A stretch of DNA of 64,000 nt from assembly GCA_028532985.1 (NCBI GenBank), contig JANCIK010000001.1, positions 868,001 to 932,000 of the forward strand. The letters run 5' to 3'. The position numbers and the translations under genes were made by a program. Every line of letters starts with the position of its first letter. The stretch's first letter is position 1. This document shows, piece by piece, positions 11,494 through 23,480 of this stretch. Source of the stretch: Stropharia rugosoannulata (Eukaryota; Basidiomycota; Agaricomycetes; Agaricales; Strophariaceae). The notes under the pieces were generated by a model. It was not told the origin of the DNA and did not search any database. It worked only from the letters and a program-made list of their open reading frames with translations.

Positions 11494-12608
11494 CTTGTTG
11501 TATTTACCACAGAGAAATGCGTTTACACAGGAGCAGAATAAGCAAGTAGGACCACTTTGCGCGTCCAGCGTCTGGATACAGCTAGGTGGCGGTCGAAGGA
11601 CAAGAACCGCGTCGCCCCTACACCGCCGTTTCCCCAAAACGTGTGTAGTGCGTGAAGTTCACACGGGCTGAAGATATTTTTGATGTGTGGAGCCATCATG
11701 GACAAAACGTTGTCGCCAGTTTCAATCTGTAATTTGGGCACCGTGACTCCAGCTAATGTTACAAGGTCGTGTAGTCCCATACAGAGTGTATTCCTGCCGT
11801 CAGGCTGGCTTATCATAGGTACATTTGTGCCGTTCATATTATGTTAGTTATTAATATGCAATTGCCATTGATGTTGTCGACACAGGAAATCCAACGTCCT
11901 TTGTACAAATCTACAGAGCTTGACTAGGTGCAACCAATATGATGTTGTCTGTATTATCCCCTTGATATCCACCTGGTATGTAGCCCGGTTATCACTGCAT
12001 GCCATGAATTGAATAAAAGAAATATTTTGCCGTATTGTTGACATAGAAAATTTTACAGGTTTGGCACAATTAATTGGGGCAAAATCAGGTGTTATTGATA
12101 CTATGTTGTCCATGTTAGTACCCTCAGCGAAGCTACCTACTGTCCAATTCTACCGTCACCATACTCCATGACACAAGTATCTCTTAATATCTGTAGGCTC
12201 AGTTGACTATGTCTAACATTACACTATTTACTCTCCACGGTTTATGAAAGTGGTCATATCCTCATGCCCTTCATCATGTTTCTTGACTGGTGTTTGGAAT
12301 AAAATAACCAAGGTGACATTGTTATGTTTGGCCTAATGCTTTCTTTGTCCAAAATCTTATGTTTCTGACAATTGTTAAATACATCCTGGCATATCTAGGA
12401 ATAGCCTTCCAAGTGGCTTACAGAAACATGCCACATATCATTTTGGTTTGACTCTACACAGATACACACTAATTAAGATTCTACAAACTATTTGCACTGG
12501 TTTAACCATTTATATTATGCCAAAAATCATGTTATAGTTCAATCAAAAATACAGATCGAGCAAATGATTTCATGGATCATAAGAAACACTATAAGAGTTA
12601 AAGAGTAT
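11494..12608. other. Intergenic region, partly AT-rich
   Basis: About 1.1 kb between the Yippee start and the stop of the next minus-strand gene. Minus-strand frames of 104 codons (11523-11837) and 89 codons (11844-12113) are open but carry no recognisable domain and could be 5' untranslated sequence or relics. From about 11850 to 12600 the composition is clearly AT-rich. Confidence 0.4.
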
Positions 12609-14012
12609 CTAACTGTGCGGTGGATAAACTTGTATCCCAGAAACCACATCATCTACTTGTTGTTGCAAATCATTATTGACAGTATCTCCTATCTGGTAAT
12701 CTTCGTCTGCACTGTAAGTGGCTCTATCCGTGCTTAGTATTTTCTTGAATGCTCTGCTCAGATAACATAAGTAATCTCAAGGAACATGAATTATAAAAGC
12801 AAACACACCGTGTTATCTTGACTTTGTCTCCTTCAGCAACTCTACGGATATAGGCAAGGCGGGAATCTACTTTGTTCCAGTATTTTTCATGTCCAGAGCA
12901 CTCTGAATATATTGCACGCTAAACTAATGAATTAGATACTGACCAGAAGCATAACAGAGTTGCAATCTCACCATAAGACTGACACGAGCGCACAATTGGA
13001 CTGTGACATGGCACGGTGTCCCTTGTACAATGAGCTGCGAGAGAGCGAAAATGTTCGTGTTATCCCGTATACTATCTCGGATCTATATAAACGGCCATGT
13101 TAGCAATCGGAATTATGTTTATGCTGAAACATACCATTTTCTTGACTTTGGAACGGACTTGCGTCAGTGCATAACTCACTGCTGTAGTTACTTTCTCCCA
13201 GCTACTGAGATCGTGTTCAATTCCCGCAGGTAAGTCGAAGCGAAAACGCTTTAGAATAGTCTAGAAAATGAATCCGGTGAGTCAGATAAATTATAAGGTA
13301 ATAATTCAAGTAAGAACCAGTATATGATTTCGCGGGGTGTCACCCTTATAGGCACTGATTTCACTGGAAAGAAGGACAGCTACAGCATAGTTGTTGATAT
13401 TTGTCTGGATAAGTATATAAGCGGACTGGTTTTCATGGAGATATGATAAGTTGATAACATACTTTCAGATCTTCAGAGACCTGGTAAGGCGGTGCTGCTG
13501 ACTTGAATGCGTCAATTTTATTCTCGAGCCCCAAAAGGCAGACATATAGCCTCGACTGTCGACCCAGCGCCGAGTCCTGGACAACTTCAGATACAATACA
13601 TATTAGTGACAGTGTGTACACAGCTCACCAGAAGAAAGGACTCGACCTCCCCACGCTGTTCTTGACGAAGCCGCTTCTGCGTGGCATAGCGTAGTGTTGC
13701 AGTAGCAATATTCCCGGCAGCAGAGAGTTCGCGCCGCTGTTCGGAAGCTTCACCTTCCGAATCAATGTCCGTATCGCCTTCATGGTCGTTGCATGCTCTT
13801 TTTCCAATGAGCTCAGGCGGCTCCAGCTCCGGACTGGACCGCAACATGGCTTGCTGCAAAGCTTCTTCTTCGGGAGTCAAAAAAATCATAGCCCCTTCTC
13901 TCTGAAGGGGCCGGCGTTGTGTTTGCTGTGCCGCAAAGGGTTGCTGAAGAGGCTGGGAGGCCGGCTGAGCTGTCAAACCATGAGCAGGAAGCGACGTGAG
14001 TCCAGTTTCCAT
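12609..14012 (-). CDS. Conserved basidiomycete protein of unknown function
   Basis: Seven exons (13629-14012, 13463-13576, 13318-13404, 13135-13260, 12944-13082, 12809-12902, 12609-12753) join without a break to 362 residues. Residues 1-128 are Gln/Pro-rich, then acidic (EGDTDIDSEGEASE). The rest is a helical domain: NYAVAVLLSSEISAYKG, FRFDLPAGIEHDLSSWEKV, ALTQVRSKVKKM, then QLCARVSLMVRLQLCYASE and a charged tail. Similar proteins recur in agaric genomes, often in several copies, but no function is known to me. The consistent frame through seven exons argues for a live gene. The position of the last long-exon donor (GTCAGT at 12938-12943) was chosen because it alone keeps the frame. Confidence 0.75.
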
Positions 14013-14725
14013 ATTGTTGTTGTGGATTAAGAAACTGAAAGACAGCCTCTTATATATCCAGTGCGTGACTCGAACGACTTTATGACTCATGAGTATGTAA
14101 CTGACATCAAATAATTTAGAACTCTTACCAGGGGGCAAGATCAAGGAGCGATTCAGTGGGGATGACTGCTGCAACAAATGTGGCCTTGGTCAAACTATCA
14201 AACGACACAGGCGGTGAGCAAAAACTTGAAAAAAAATACACACACACACCTGTGTCGGCGCTGCGTTGCCGTGCTGATGCTCCCTCGTCTCTCGGTCTTC
14301 TCCAGCGCAAGCAGCTCGCCCGCAAAGCCTCATCCAGAACTTGAAGCCATTAGGAAATTGTCTTCAATATTGTATTGTGGGTCCTACATGTGAGACGTTG
14401 TCGTGGTAAGTGGATACGTGAAAAAACGGATATACGGCATAGCTGATGTTTCTCCACCCACTCGAGGGCTGGAGTCTGAAAGAAATAAGCGATCGTGCGT
14501 CTACTCCTAAGGTTTATGAACGCTACTCACTTCTATGCAGATATCGAAGTGTCGATCGACGACCTACTGTCGCCGCCGTCGTATTCGTCCCCTGCGAAGC
14601 GGAGCCAGGCGCACCTGCACCCGCACTCGCGACCGACCTCTGCGCACCCACATCTGTCGATGGGGCCGGGAGGGACGAGGCCGTTAGTTGTGGGGCCGAA
14701 GAAGACAGTCGTGAGCCAGGCGTCG
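14013..14725. other. Intergenic region; possible extra 3' exon of the next gene
   Basis: About 710 bp. It contains a CA-repeat (about 14240-14250). Minus-strand frames at 14523-14729 and 14533-14751 have the same Ser/Ala/Pro/Thr bias as the gene to the right (SAPQLTASSLPAPSTDVG) and may be a further exon of it, but no convincing intron joins them. Confidence 0.4.
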
Positions 14726-15863
14726 TCACGGGCTTCGATGGCGAGCCACAATCTTTAATTGGGTGTGGCCTGTGGGCTCGTCGCCCGCAAGCTTCGTGTC
14801 CTTGTCGTTGTCCTCGACAGCCGCGGTGCTCGTAGCCGGGGTCTGGTTCTCCTTGTCCGCTTCGGGAGGTGGGAGGGTGATGGTATTATTTTGATCATCA
14901 GCGTATAGGACGGGGGGCGCAGCCATCACGACCGTCTCGTCGCCTTCGCCCTCGCCCGTATCCGAGCTCTCCGCGTCCGGCTCTGGCTCCTTCTCCTTCT
15001 CCTTCTTGCCAGTAATCTTGTGCGTGCATGCGACAGGACCAGACCCAGGCAAAGGCACGGCGCCCACACTCGCGCTGGAGCCGACCTTCTTCGGCGTGCC
15101 CCCCACGGGCGCCTTGCCCCTCGCCTTGGCAGCAACAGCCGCCGCGGGGCTGAGGTGCTGCTTGTCCTTCTCCGTGCCCGCGCTGACGGTCTTGCGCACG
15201 GGCGTGGCTTGTGGTGCCGCAGAGCGCGTGCTGGGGCTCGCACTAGCAACAGAGACGGACGACGCGACGCTCGCGCACGACACGCGTCTTTTCCTATCGC
15301 TCGCCGAGGTCGCAGAGCCAGCAGACAAGCGCGGGGCGCCACGAAGTGCCTGTGCCCGAGGCACTCGACTCTGGGCGTGCCGCGCCGCCGGATACTGAGC
15401 AAGTGGAATGCGTGGACACGCAGGATGTGGGGCGGGAGAGGGTGGCTGTGGATGGAGTGCACGGAGGAGCGCGGGGGGACGTGATGCCGGCGGCACCTGC
15501 CTTGGTCGTAGTCTTCACACTCAGTCGTCCCTTGGTCGTTGTGCTCCCCCCGGCAGGCGAGCCCACAGCCGTCTTTGCATGTACGCTGGGGCTGAGACTG
15601 ACGCTGCTCGCCGCACTCGTCGTCCGCGTCCGCACGCCCTCCCGCTCTTCTCCCTTGATCATCTGCGCTGGGAGATGTCTTCTTCGGCTCCGTGGCAGCC
15701 ACTGGGGTGCGCCGCGATGGCGTCGTAGGGAGCAACAGTTGCTCCATTCGGAACGGCGCCCAGTAGATCACGGGCACCTTGGGCAGCAGAAGTTGAGATG
15801 CGAGGGAATCGAGAGGTCTGAGGGACTGGAATTACCAAGGTTGTTGAACACCTTAACGCACAT
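14726..15863 (-). CDS. Low-complexity Ala/Ser/Pro/Lys-rich hypothetical protein (approximate model)
   Basis: The minus strand carries long overlapping open frames with coding-like composition. A start at 15863 (MCVKVFNN) leads to VIYWAPFRMEQLLLPTTPSR. A second frame follows with TSAASSVSLSPSVHAKTAV; a plausible 46-nt intron (GTATCC to CACAG, about 15353-15398) joins it to ALRGAPRLSAGSATSASDRK. The tail is rich in Lys, Glu and Pro, includes PPPEADKENQTP and closes at 14726. Joining the first two parts needs a roughly 40-nt intron that is uncertain. The protein looks intrinsically disordered and has no recognised domain. GC content is high, so the long frames on the other strand here are shadows. 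Exact exon limits and even the stop are unsure. Confidence 0.45.
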
Positions 15864-16179
15864 ATGCTGTCCGAGATTATATTCTTTTTTCCCCAAGTGA
15901 TGAAGTTGTAATACAGCGTCCAAAGTAAAATTATGCAGGCGAGAAATGGAAAGAAAAATACATAGTACGACATGTGTGAGGCACCTCTGAACCTGTCCGG
16001 AAGCTGTCGCAGAGGGAAGAACGATTCAATGTTACAGGGGTGTCTAAACCTGTATGACAACCTGGCGCGTCAAAAAAAAAAATATAAAAGAGCAACTTGA
16101 CCCCAAAGACCCGAGCGCAAGACGCAATGGCGAGATAACTGACATGGGGGCCTTCCGCGACGCGTTCCTGTTGTACGGT

Positions 16180-16545
16180 TTAGGCGTCCACGTCTTCCTC
16201 ATCCTCGTCGTCAATGTTAAGGCCGTTGATGTTGACGTTGCTATCGTCGTAAGTCAGGTCGTCGTCGTAATAGCCACCATACATAACATTTGGCATTGTG
16301 AAGTTGCCCTCGGCTGTAGACGCTGATGAAGGAACAGCTGCAATGTTGGATGAACCTGTGGACGTGGTGCGGAACCGTGTAAACGTTTGCGAATTCATGT
16401 AGTCTTTCAGTTCCTGCCGCAATATAGAACCGAAATGCATGTTCATTGAATGCACAACGTCATCCGGGAGCCACGAGGGAAGTGCGCATGTCGAGATAGT
16501 GTTATGAAAATTCCGAACAACAAACCTTTGGTTTTTGTTGCTCAA
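16180..16545 (-). CDS. Hypothetical protein with acidic C-terminus (start uncertain)
   Basis: An open minus-strand frame of about 120 codons ends at 16180. It reads KNQRFVVRNFHNTISTC, WLPDDVVHSMNMHFGSI, LRQELKDYMNSQTFTRFRT and closes with an Asn/Asp/Glu tail (LNIDDEDEEDVDA). The frame begins without an ATG, so upstream exons around 16545-16620 are likely; a neighbouring frame there reads AVDLSTVLSYVLLSRHE. The composition is protein-like, but no family is recognised. It could be the last exon of a small nuclear protein. Confidence 0.4.
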   Translation of the reverse strand: MSNKNQRFVVRNFHNTISTCALPSWLPDDVVHSMNMHFGSILRQELKDYMNSQTFTRFRTTSTGSSNIAAVPSSASTAEGNFTMPNVMYGGYYDDDLTYDDSNVNINGLNIDDEDEEDVDA

Positions 16546-16599
16546 TTCCTTCGTGACGAGATAGTAGCACGTAGGACAGCACCGTTGAGAGGTCTACTG

Positions 16600-17847
16600 C
16601 GTAGCTAGACTCGAAATCGCGAAACACAACACACACACACACCCAGCGGAGCGAGATCCTATCCCTTAGATCGAGCGAACGCCCTCAACTAAATGGTAGT
16701 ATAATCTATGCTCTGCTCTGGTTCCCGTTCTGGGCGTGCGATGCGCGCACCTCGTGTCCTCCAGTCTTTGTAATAGCAAGTAGTGCCTGCAAGTTCGTTT
16801 GTAAGGAGGGGTTTAATTCTAGTAAATCTCGGATAGAGCCCGGTTGCTAGTGGCGTGCGCAAAGCAAAATGATAAATGAAATAAGTTGTTTTTAGCGAAC
16901 GGCTTCGCTGCGCGCACTTCCGGGTCCGGTGACCTCGTACGATGCGCGGACTCTCCAAAGTCCAATAATCCAAGACTCTCCAAAGTCTTTCACCCGGCGG
17001 TGCAGTCTCACAGTCTAAACACTACAGTGCGAGTTTCCGTACACGGTTGTACTGACTCCTCACTGAGCTCTCCAAATGACCCGGTGGTCATAAGCTATCC
17101 AAAACTCCTATGATTCACAAAACACTTCACAGTTAAAACCCTAACAAAAGCTAAACACAGCCCGCTGACGGCCTGGGACAGAACCCAGCACACAGATCTA
17201 GTGGGTAGACAATTGCTTAAATTACTATAGACCAGGATACAGGTTTATATGCGATGCGCGCATGTGTACTAATCATAAGGTAAAGTAAATACTAGCAACG
17301 CGCGGCCAAAGGTCCGCACATCGCATCCGGGCGTCCCTTCGAGTGTCCTGATCCCTTGGCATTCGCTGCGCGCATGTCGTTCATTCCCTCGGGCTTTTGC
17401 GCGTCTCTTTTGATGCGCACCGCCACGGTCACATGATGTGTGGACTTAGGCAAGTTCTGCCTTTGCGATGCGCGCACATGAGATGCGCGCACAGCCCTTC
17501 ACATCACCCTTGGTACTTGCTCAGCTGTACTCACACCGCACTTCGCTGGTGCTTAACCGTTCTACGCCTCTTCGATTGCTCGCACGGATGACCAGACTAT
17601 GCACTTTAGGCTGTGCAGCTCGCTGACCGATCTCTCTCGCAATACGGTGCGCGCAGGCGCTTATAGTCATAAAGCGCGCTGATAGCTATAGACTACGAGG
17701 CAGGCTCAACTCTAGTCTCTCTGTGTTTCCCGCGCGCAACTATCCCACTAAAGGACCTTCTGACTATTTACACCCGTAGCCAAAAAGCAGCCCTATCACC
17801 GTTTGGAGACTCCAATAAGCCTGTCGAAGCCCTTTTATATGATGAGT
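16600..17847. repeat. 1.2-kb gene-free stretch with dispersed GATGCGCGCA-type motifs
   Basis: No coding frame is supported. A CA run starts it (about 16628-16643). A decamer close to GATGCGCGCA recurs: 16740, 16908 (variant GCTGCGCGCA), 16938 (variant), 17253, 17363 (variant), 17465, 17480, and a relaxed copy near 17648. Two close copies of ACTCTCCAAAGTC lie around 16949 and 16975. This density of a CpG-rich motif in otherwise unremarkable sequence suggests transposon- or LTR-derived DNA, but no terminal repeats or target duplication could be found. Confidence 0.5.
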
Positions 17848-20164
17848 TTATGGTTGGTAAGTGCTTATACTGAAAGCGATCACCTGTAATTGTTGGCGAA
17901 GGGTATCATTAATATTTGACTGCTCGTGAAGGAGACTCGCGAGTATGGCTTCGCAGTGCGTCGAGCAGAAAAAATCCCCGCGCTGCGTCATATATTTGAA
18001 GAGGCTGAATGATTTGTGGGAAATTAGATCTTCCAACATCTTGGGGACTATCGCATTAAATACATTCGCAGTGTTTTTATTGGGCAGCGGCGGCAATTTC
18101 TTGATGACGTCAGCTATCATGTTCGCGTCGTTGTGCAAACTGTCCATATTCGACTTTAGGATATCGTCCAGAATGTCCAGGACGACCTGCTTCTTCCGCT
18201 TCCATACCGACAATTTGAAGTCTTTTCGTACTTGCGAATGCTTGGGCAGGCTTAAAATCGACATCTCCGGCTTCTCCACTTTTTTCCAGTCTGCGATGGC
18301 TGTGCGGATAGACTTGAGAATAGTAATGCCCGTGCGTATGAACTCCAAGATTGGGTCGGGGCCGTTAATGATTTGGGGAAACAGTTTCTCATCGAAGAAG
18401 AGCTTGTCCCATTCAAGTAACTCCTGCTTGATAGGCGGCATAACGACAAGACTGAATGAGATACGGTTCTGTGGGCAGTGCTCGCCTTTGACGTGGTCCA
18501 GGACGGTCTCGGCGGCCTCCAAGTTGCATATCAAGAGTAACATCCACTCAGAACAAAAGGTCGCCACCGAGAACTCGGCGACTTTGAGTTTTACATTCTC
18601 CAGTTCTTCATCGACCGGGTCTGAATCTTCATTGGGCGGCACTGGCTGCGCCTGATCTTGGGGAGATTGAGATTCAGGAGACTGGGTGTGCCTCTGGGCG
18701 TGCTGCTGACTTTTTGTAAGAATGAGGGCGGTCACATTTTTTTGAAGAAGAGGCGCAATATGTCTCAAGTGATGCAAGAGCGCAGAGCCTCTCAGGAGTT
18801 TCTGGAGGCCGATAGCATGGAGCATGACGTGCCTCACTAGCCGAGTGAATGATGCCTGGTCCAGACTGTTGCGATAAATCTTTTGCTTGCTATTAGGAAC
18901 ATCCTCCTTGACTGTCGTGGATTTCAGTTTCTCCAGTGCGCCGTGGAAACAGTCAAGAAGGTTGATAAGCAACCGGTGAAACTCGTGGCACGTTTCTGCT
19001 GTGTAGAGCTTGAAAGGCTTGTTGGCGGCGGCGAGGTTAGCTTGAACCAGTAAAGCGGGGTAGTCTGCTGTAATTTTGGGGTTAACACATATCAAGAAAT
19101 AATTCTTCAGGAAGAGGAAATCATTCTTGAGTTGAAAGGAGTCGGCTTCGAGGACTGGTTGGAATGGGAAGGATTCGACGCTTTTCAGCAGAGTGAAGTA
19201 GTCTTTCGACACTTCATGATTGAATCGACGGCACATCTTCAAATAACACGAAGAGATGATATATATCATCAGGCAATTGGCGGGAATAGAATCTGGATTG
19301 GTCTCCGGCGTACGAACGAAGCCTCTATCCATCGAAATAAGCCTCTGCAGAATATACAAGTGGTTGGGGATCGTTGGGCGTGTTCTAATATCAAGAGTGA
19401 GGTATGGACATGAAAATTATAACGAGATCTCACCTGCAGTCTTTGGCATAATTTAAAACGGCCTCATCTGTTATCAAGTTTAAGTTCGAGAGAGTCTCCA
19501 CATCGGTAATTGTTGGTTGGGTATCCCAGGGAACGGATGAGTTGTCGACTGGATTGGAGGATGTGGAATTGTTATCTTGCCGAGGATTGAAAGCAAACCC
19601 AAACTGAAAGAAGCTATGCCTCAGTTTTGCATTGGGAAGTGCAAGACTCCTCTTCTCTTTCTCGGTCGAATGATAGGATATAATTACCTTCAATGTTTCT
19701 TCATCACGGCTGTTGCTGATGACCGCGACGACCTCGTGCGATAGCACACCCAAGACAGCAAACGACTTGTGCACAGCGAGACTACGGTGCTCCTTCGTGT
19801 CCCCACCGGTATACTGATACAGACCCTGGTCTTGCTGTATTTTATGGTAGATTCTCGTGATGGTGCAGAACGCCTTCAGTTGTGTGTGCTTGTCAGGGAA
19901 TTGTACGGTCTGCGCAGAAACACCAGGTTGTCCGTTAAGGTCATGGTCAGGCTAGAGATACAGGTAAATTTGAGCTGTGATCTTTTGAGTAACAAGACTT
20001 GCCTTATGGTCATATATCTTTGGAAGCATACGCGTTGCTGGAGTGACCTCGTTGCCGGAGAGTGCGTTGTCTATAGCTGGCGGCTTGTCGTCTTTGATTG
20101 CGAGAGAGGCATGATGAGTCGCCGCCTTGATCAATTTCTTAGCAGCAGTAATGGGATTATGCAT
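17848..20164 (-). CDS. Large conserved-looking protein of unknown function (738 residues)
   Basis: Three exons (20003-20164, 19434-19951, 17848-19384) join cleanly to 738 residues. The N-terminus reads MHNPITAAKKLIKAATHH. The middle has a His/Gln-rich segment (TRIYHKIQQDQGLYQYTGG) and Ser/Asn-rich linker. The long third exon is helical and Leu-rich: ILQRLISMDRGFVRTPETNP, YIISSCYLKMCRRFNHE, then a Pro/Gln/Ser linker (PESQSPQDQAQPVPP) and more helices. No motif points to an enzyme or DNA-binding domain. The helical, repeat-free layout could be an armadillo-like scaffold, but that is a guess. The first intron has a GC donor (GCAAGT, 19997-20002). The uninterrupted 1.5-kb exon argues for a functional gene. 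Confidence 0.75.
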
Positions 20165-20410
20165 CTGAGGTGATAATAACGAAGGTGGCGAATGACCTTG
20201 GTTTACAGGGTCTCAGGGCTGTGATGTATGTCGAATTCATGTTCGTAAGATTTGTACATGCTTGACATTGTACCTTATCGACAAACATATTCAAATAAAC
20301 TGCTAATTCTGATTCAACTTCAACGAAGAATCGTCTTGAATTTAATTGAATTCTAATAAAGCAATGACATTCACCCAGCAGTACAAACTACAGCAAAATA
20401 ATATACAGGG

Positions 20411-20898
20411 CTATCCTTTGAATTCCGTCGTTGCTACCGTCAACCGCGCCTGTTTGAGGTGAGCTATGCCCAATGGTCCATGAGTGTGTGATAAAGAGAA
20501 AGAACGAACATTCTCAACCAGTGAGCGTTGTACTTGGATTTTGTAGGGCATGTAGAAGTCATTGAGACCGTGCCGCCATGATAGCTCCTTGACAATATCA
20601 GACCGGAGCAGATCGAAGCAGATCGAAGCACAGATGTACGTACAGAAGGGCTGCGATGCATTCCTTGTTGCCGATATCGACAAAGTATGACAGCAGTTCC
20701 TCAGCAACCTCTGTTGACCCTGACACAGCAGCCGTGATCATGGCATTCTTGTACAGCTTGTCCTACTTCGACAGCGAGATCGACTCCTCCCAACGTGAAT
20801 TCTTCTTGTACAGGTGCGCTGCCAGTCGACGGAACTCGAGCAGTTCGTGCTTCTCGAGACGCTTGGCAAGACCTGTCGATTGAATCGCGGAGGGTCTT
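20411..20898 (-). pseudogene. Clathrin heavy chain, C-terminal fragment (decayed)
   Basis: Reading right to left, KTLRDSID (20875-20898) is fused to [20 protein letters not shown] and [15 protein letters not shown], then AMITAAVSGSTEVAEELL, then ICFDLLRSDIVKELSWRH and GLNDFYMPYKIQVQRSL. These are the distal leg and trimerisation end of clathrin heavy chain. Damage is plain. About eight residues are missing between SID and LAKRL. An in-frame TAG (20763-20765) replaces a conserved glutamine before DKLYK. A 4-nt GTAC insertion and a 10-nt tandem duplication (GCTTCGATCT twice, about 20606-20625) shift the frame. The match stops at 20898, where the plus-strand protease relic begins. A functional clathrin gene must lie elsewhere. 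Confidence 0.9.
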
Positions 20899-21616
20899 GG
20901 CCAGTACAAAGAAGCAGATAGAGGAATACTCATCGAGACACTTCGCTTTTGGACCGAAATCAACAAGGCATCTTCTGCAAATGATTTCAGCAAGAGTTCC
21001 CCGCGATTTCTACAGGTCTTGGAGGAGCGGCTGAGAGATGGTGAGATTGGATACCTGGTTTTTCCGGCACGATTGGGTGTACAGGAGCACTGGCTAACCT
21101 TCAGACTTGACTTTCACTTGGGACAACTATCATATGGTTAGAACTTTATCTTTTCTCGATGTTTTCATTACTCACGGAGCGTGCAGGCGACTCTCTTGCG
21201 CATATGGGAATGCCTCGACCTCGGGACATCATAGATAAACTTCAATGGTGGTTGAAAGCGCGCTTTGACATCCGATTCAAAGACATGGGTAATAGTATTC
21301 CACATGGAAAACAGGAGGACTCAAGCGACTGTGGTATCCTTACTGCCAACACTGCAGCACATCTTGTTTTTGGTGATACATTGTGGACTCCGGAGACGAA
21401 AGCGCAATTGCGAGTGCAGTGGTTTACCGCCCTAGTCAAAAAACACAGACATGAAGTAAGTCTCTACAGCACAAGTGATGAAGTATAACCTTACATGACT
21501 CCAAAAAGGTGAACCGAAATCCCCAGCAAGCTTCTTATGAGCTTGTGCATGTCAGTGATCTTCCACCGTCCAGCATTTCTGGCCAATCTTCTCAACCCAT
21601 GTCAACCAGACATTGA
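20893..21616 (+). pseudogene. Ulp1-type cysteine protease (C48), 5'-truncated mobile-element gene
   Basis: The readable frame begins [15 protein letters not shown] at 20893, inside the edge of the clathrin fragment, so its own start is missing. Exons run about 20893-21131, 21185-21452 and 21510-21616. Catalytic landmarks of Ulp1/SENP proteases are present in order: the histidine in VQEHWLTF, an aspartate in FRLDF or GDSL, the glutamine in HGKQEDSSDCG and the nucleophile cysteine in the same motif. The tail ends SGQSSQPMSTRH. Ulp1 proteases cut SUMO-like tags; in agarics this variant is widely carried by DNA transposons. The catalytic core is intact but the missing N-terminus and context make it a relic. 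Confidence 0.75.
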
Positions 21617-21639
21617 TCATACAAGAAGCGCGATGATTG

Positions 21640-23480
21640 AAGCAGTTACAGAGCCTGGACTCGGAACACAGGCGGCTAGTGGAGCTGGTGTAGTGGAGAA
21701 CATGGCAAAGGGGAGCAAGAAGCGAACCGCTGTTGATTCCGGATTACCAGATCAGGATGTCCCAATCAGGAAGGCAGCCAACGTCATTCCGGGTGCGGTT
21801 GGTTTACCGTTTCTGCACCATACAAGAAATGTAGCATTCGCACGTCTGTCTGGGAGAAGATACAGAATGAGAAATATGCACAGGGACAGCTCTCTAACTC
21901 CCCGAAAAGTATGGCACGGTTCAAAGAGCAAGTGTCGAAGGTGGACCCATATGCCACGGTTGAAGATTCTAAGATGTCCCGGACTAACTGACTCCCAGTA
22001 TGATGAGGTCTTTCAGTTACTTCGACGAACGGGAGCTCAAGGTGGCGGCGCTCCTTCAGTTACAATTATAGCAAATGACTTATATGGTATTCCGTACCAT
22101 GATCTCTCCCGTGCTTGCAAAAACCTGGTCAAAGTATCCAGCGACACCAGTGGATGTACAGGAACTGTTCTCGGTAGCATGTACAAAGCTTGCTCAGAGG
22201 CCCCTCCATGCTATCCGATCAGCCAAAGCAGAATTGGCTCAACCCTGTCAAGAATGTATCCAAATTCTGACAAGTAAACCGTTCACGAAGGCGTGGAAGT
22301 TACCTGCCGTTAGCTTCGACTGTTTTGCCTGCAGATACCCATTCCCAAAGTACCCACCATTATTCTAGCAGCGCTTGCTATACCAGATAGTCTGTCTGCT
22401 GCAGACTTGTTTGCGCACTTGAGGACAATTCTTGACAGCCTGCTTGCTCGTGACATACGTGTTGCATCATATGTCGCTGATGGGAGCACGGTTGAACGAG
22501 CAGTACAAGCCTTGCTTGGGGATCGCGCAACTCAGACAGAGAGAATATATATCAAGCATCCCGCTACTGATGGCACTACACATGATGACCTGGTGATACC
22601 TATCCTGTTCTTCGGAAACCAGCCCCTCGCCATAATTCAAGACCCAAAGCACCTGCTAAAGACATGTCGCATATATATAACACGTCTTTGGACTATGTCG
22701 ACAAATCATTAAGGACTTTACCATGCTTGATTTCCACTTAATGGTACCCAAACTTTTCATCAAGCTCCGCGAGGCCTTTTTTACTAGACACATCGCAAAT
22801 GGCAAAGCCACAGCTAGTGGCTACTGTCATACTCACACCGACACTCGTGGGATAAACCTCACCGCACTTTCAACCTTTCCTTCAAACGCAGAAATCCAGG
22901 ATGCTGCTCAGCGTGCGTATGGTGAAGCCCACTCAATTTTTGTATATCTGGGTGTGACAGCAGAGCAACTGTATGGCTCTGTTGTACGTCTACCGCCTAT
23001 ATCGAATTGGTATGCAGCGGATGACTTGGATGACCATGTTGACACGGCGGGAGACTTGGCTTACGACTCGGAAACAGACACTGACACAGATGAAGAAGAG
23101 TATGATTACCAGAAACAGCTTGACAGTCTCGAGGCCGGGGCGATAGATCTTCCTTATGCGGTTGAAAAGCAAGTTCTAAACTGCACGTATGCGACAGTTG
23201 CTCTGTCTGTCAATGACCAAATCACATTGTGAGTGCCAGTGTTTTTAAATCTTCTGAAATTTGAATATACTGTGTTAATTATGTGTTCTAAGGCGTCAAC
23301 TGCCGGAATATGATGATGAGCAAATAACAGTGATCGACTCGTTATCCGGCAGGAAATAAACCTCCTTCGCGACCAGCGCGAGGTACATACTCTGCGTGAA
23401 CACATCAGCCCAATGTCCGAACGGCAGCTTTGTTAACACGTACGTATGACTGGTTAACAAGCCGCAGATAAGTTTCATCA
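21640..23480 (+). pseudogene. Transposon-type ORF associated with Ulp1, decayed and internally deleted
   Basis: Conserved pieces lie in order but in shifting frames. KGSKKRTAVDSGLPDQD is followed by KKCSIRTSVWEKIQNEKYA (21810-21970). RRTGAQGGGAPS sits near 22030. Then LQIPIPKVPTIILAALAIPD (from 22330) runs into RDIRVASYVADGSTVERAV and LAIIQDPKHLLKTC. TMLDFHLMVPKLFIKLREAF (22720 on) leads to TALSTFPSNAEIQDAA and an acidic stretch (DSETDTDTDEEE). The 3' end has a short exon after an intron at 23232 and trails off near 23480. In related agaric proteins several hundred residues separate the DPKHLLKTC and MLDF blocks; here they are almost adjacent, so a deletion has occurred. I know this family only as an Ulp1 partner; its exact class is unresolved. 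Confidence 0.65.

Noticed and set aside
11523..11837. 104-codon open frame upstream of the Yippee gene
   Set aside because: Same strand but no recognisable domain and no splice that would join it in frame to the Yippee exon; it may be 5' untranslated sequence.
14926..15777. Long Arg-rich open frames on both strands over the low-complexity gene
   Set aside because: High-GC sequence opens all frames; Arg/Pro/His composition is typical of shadows of an Ala/Ser/Pro-coding strand.
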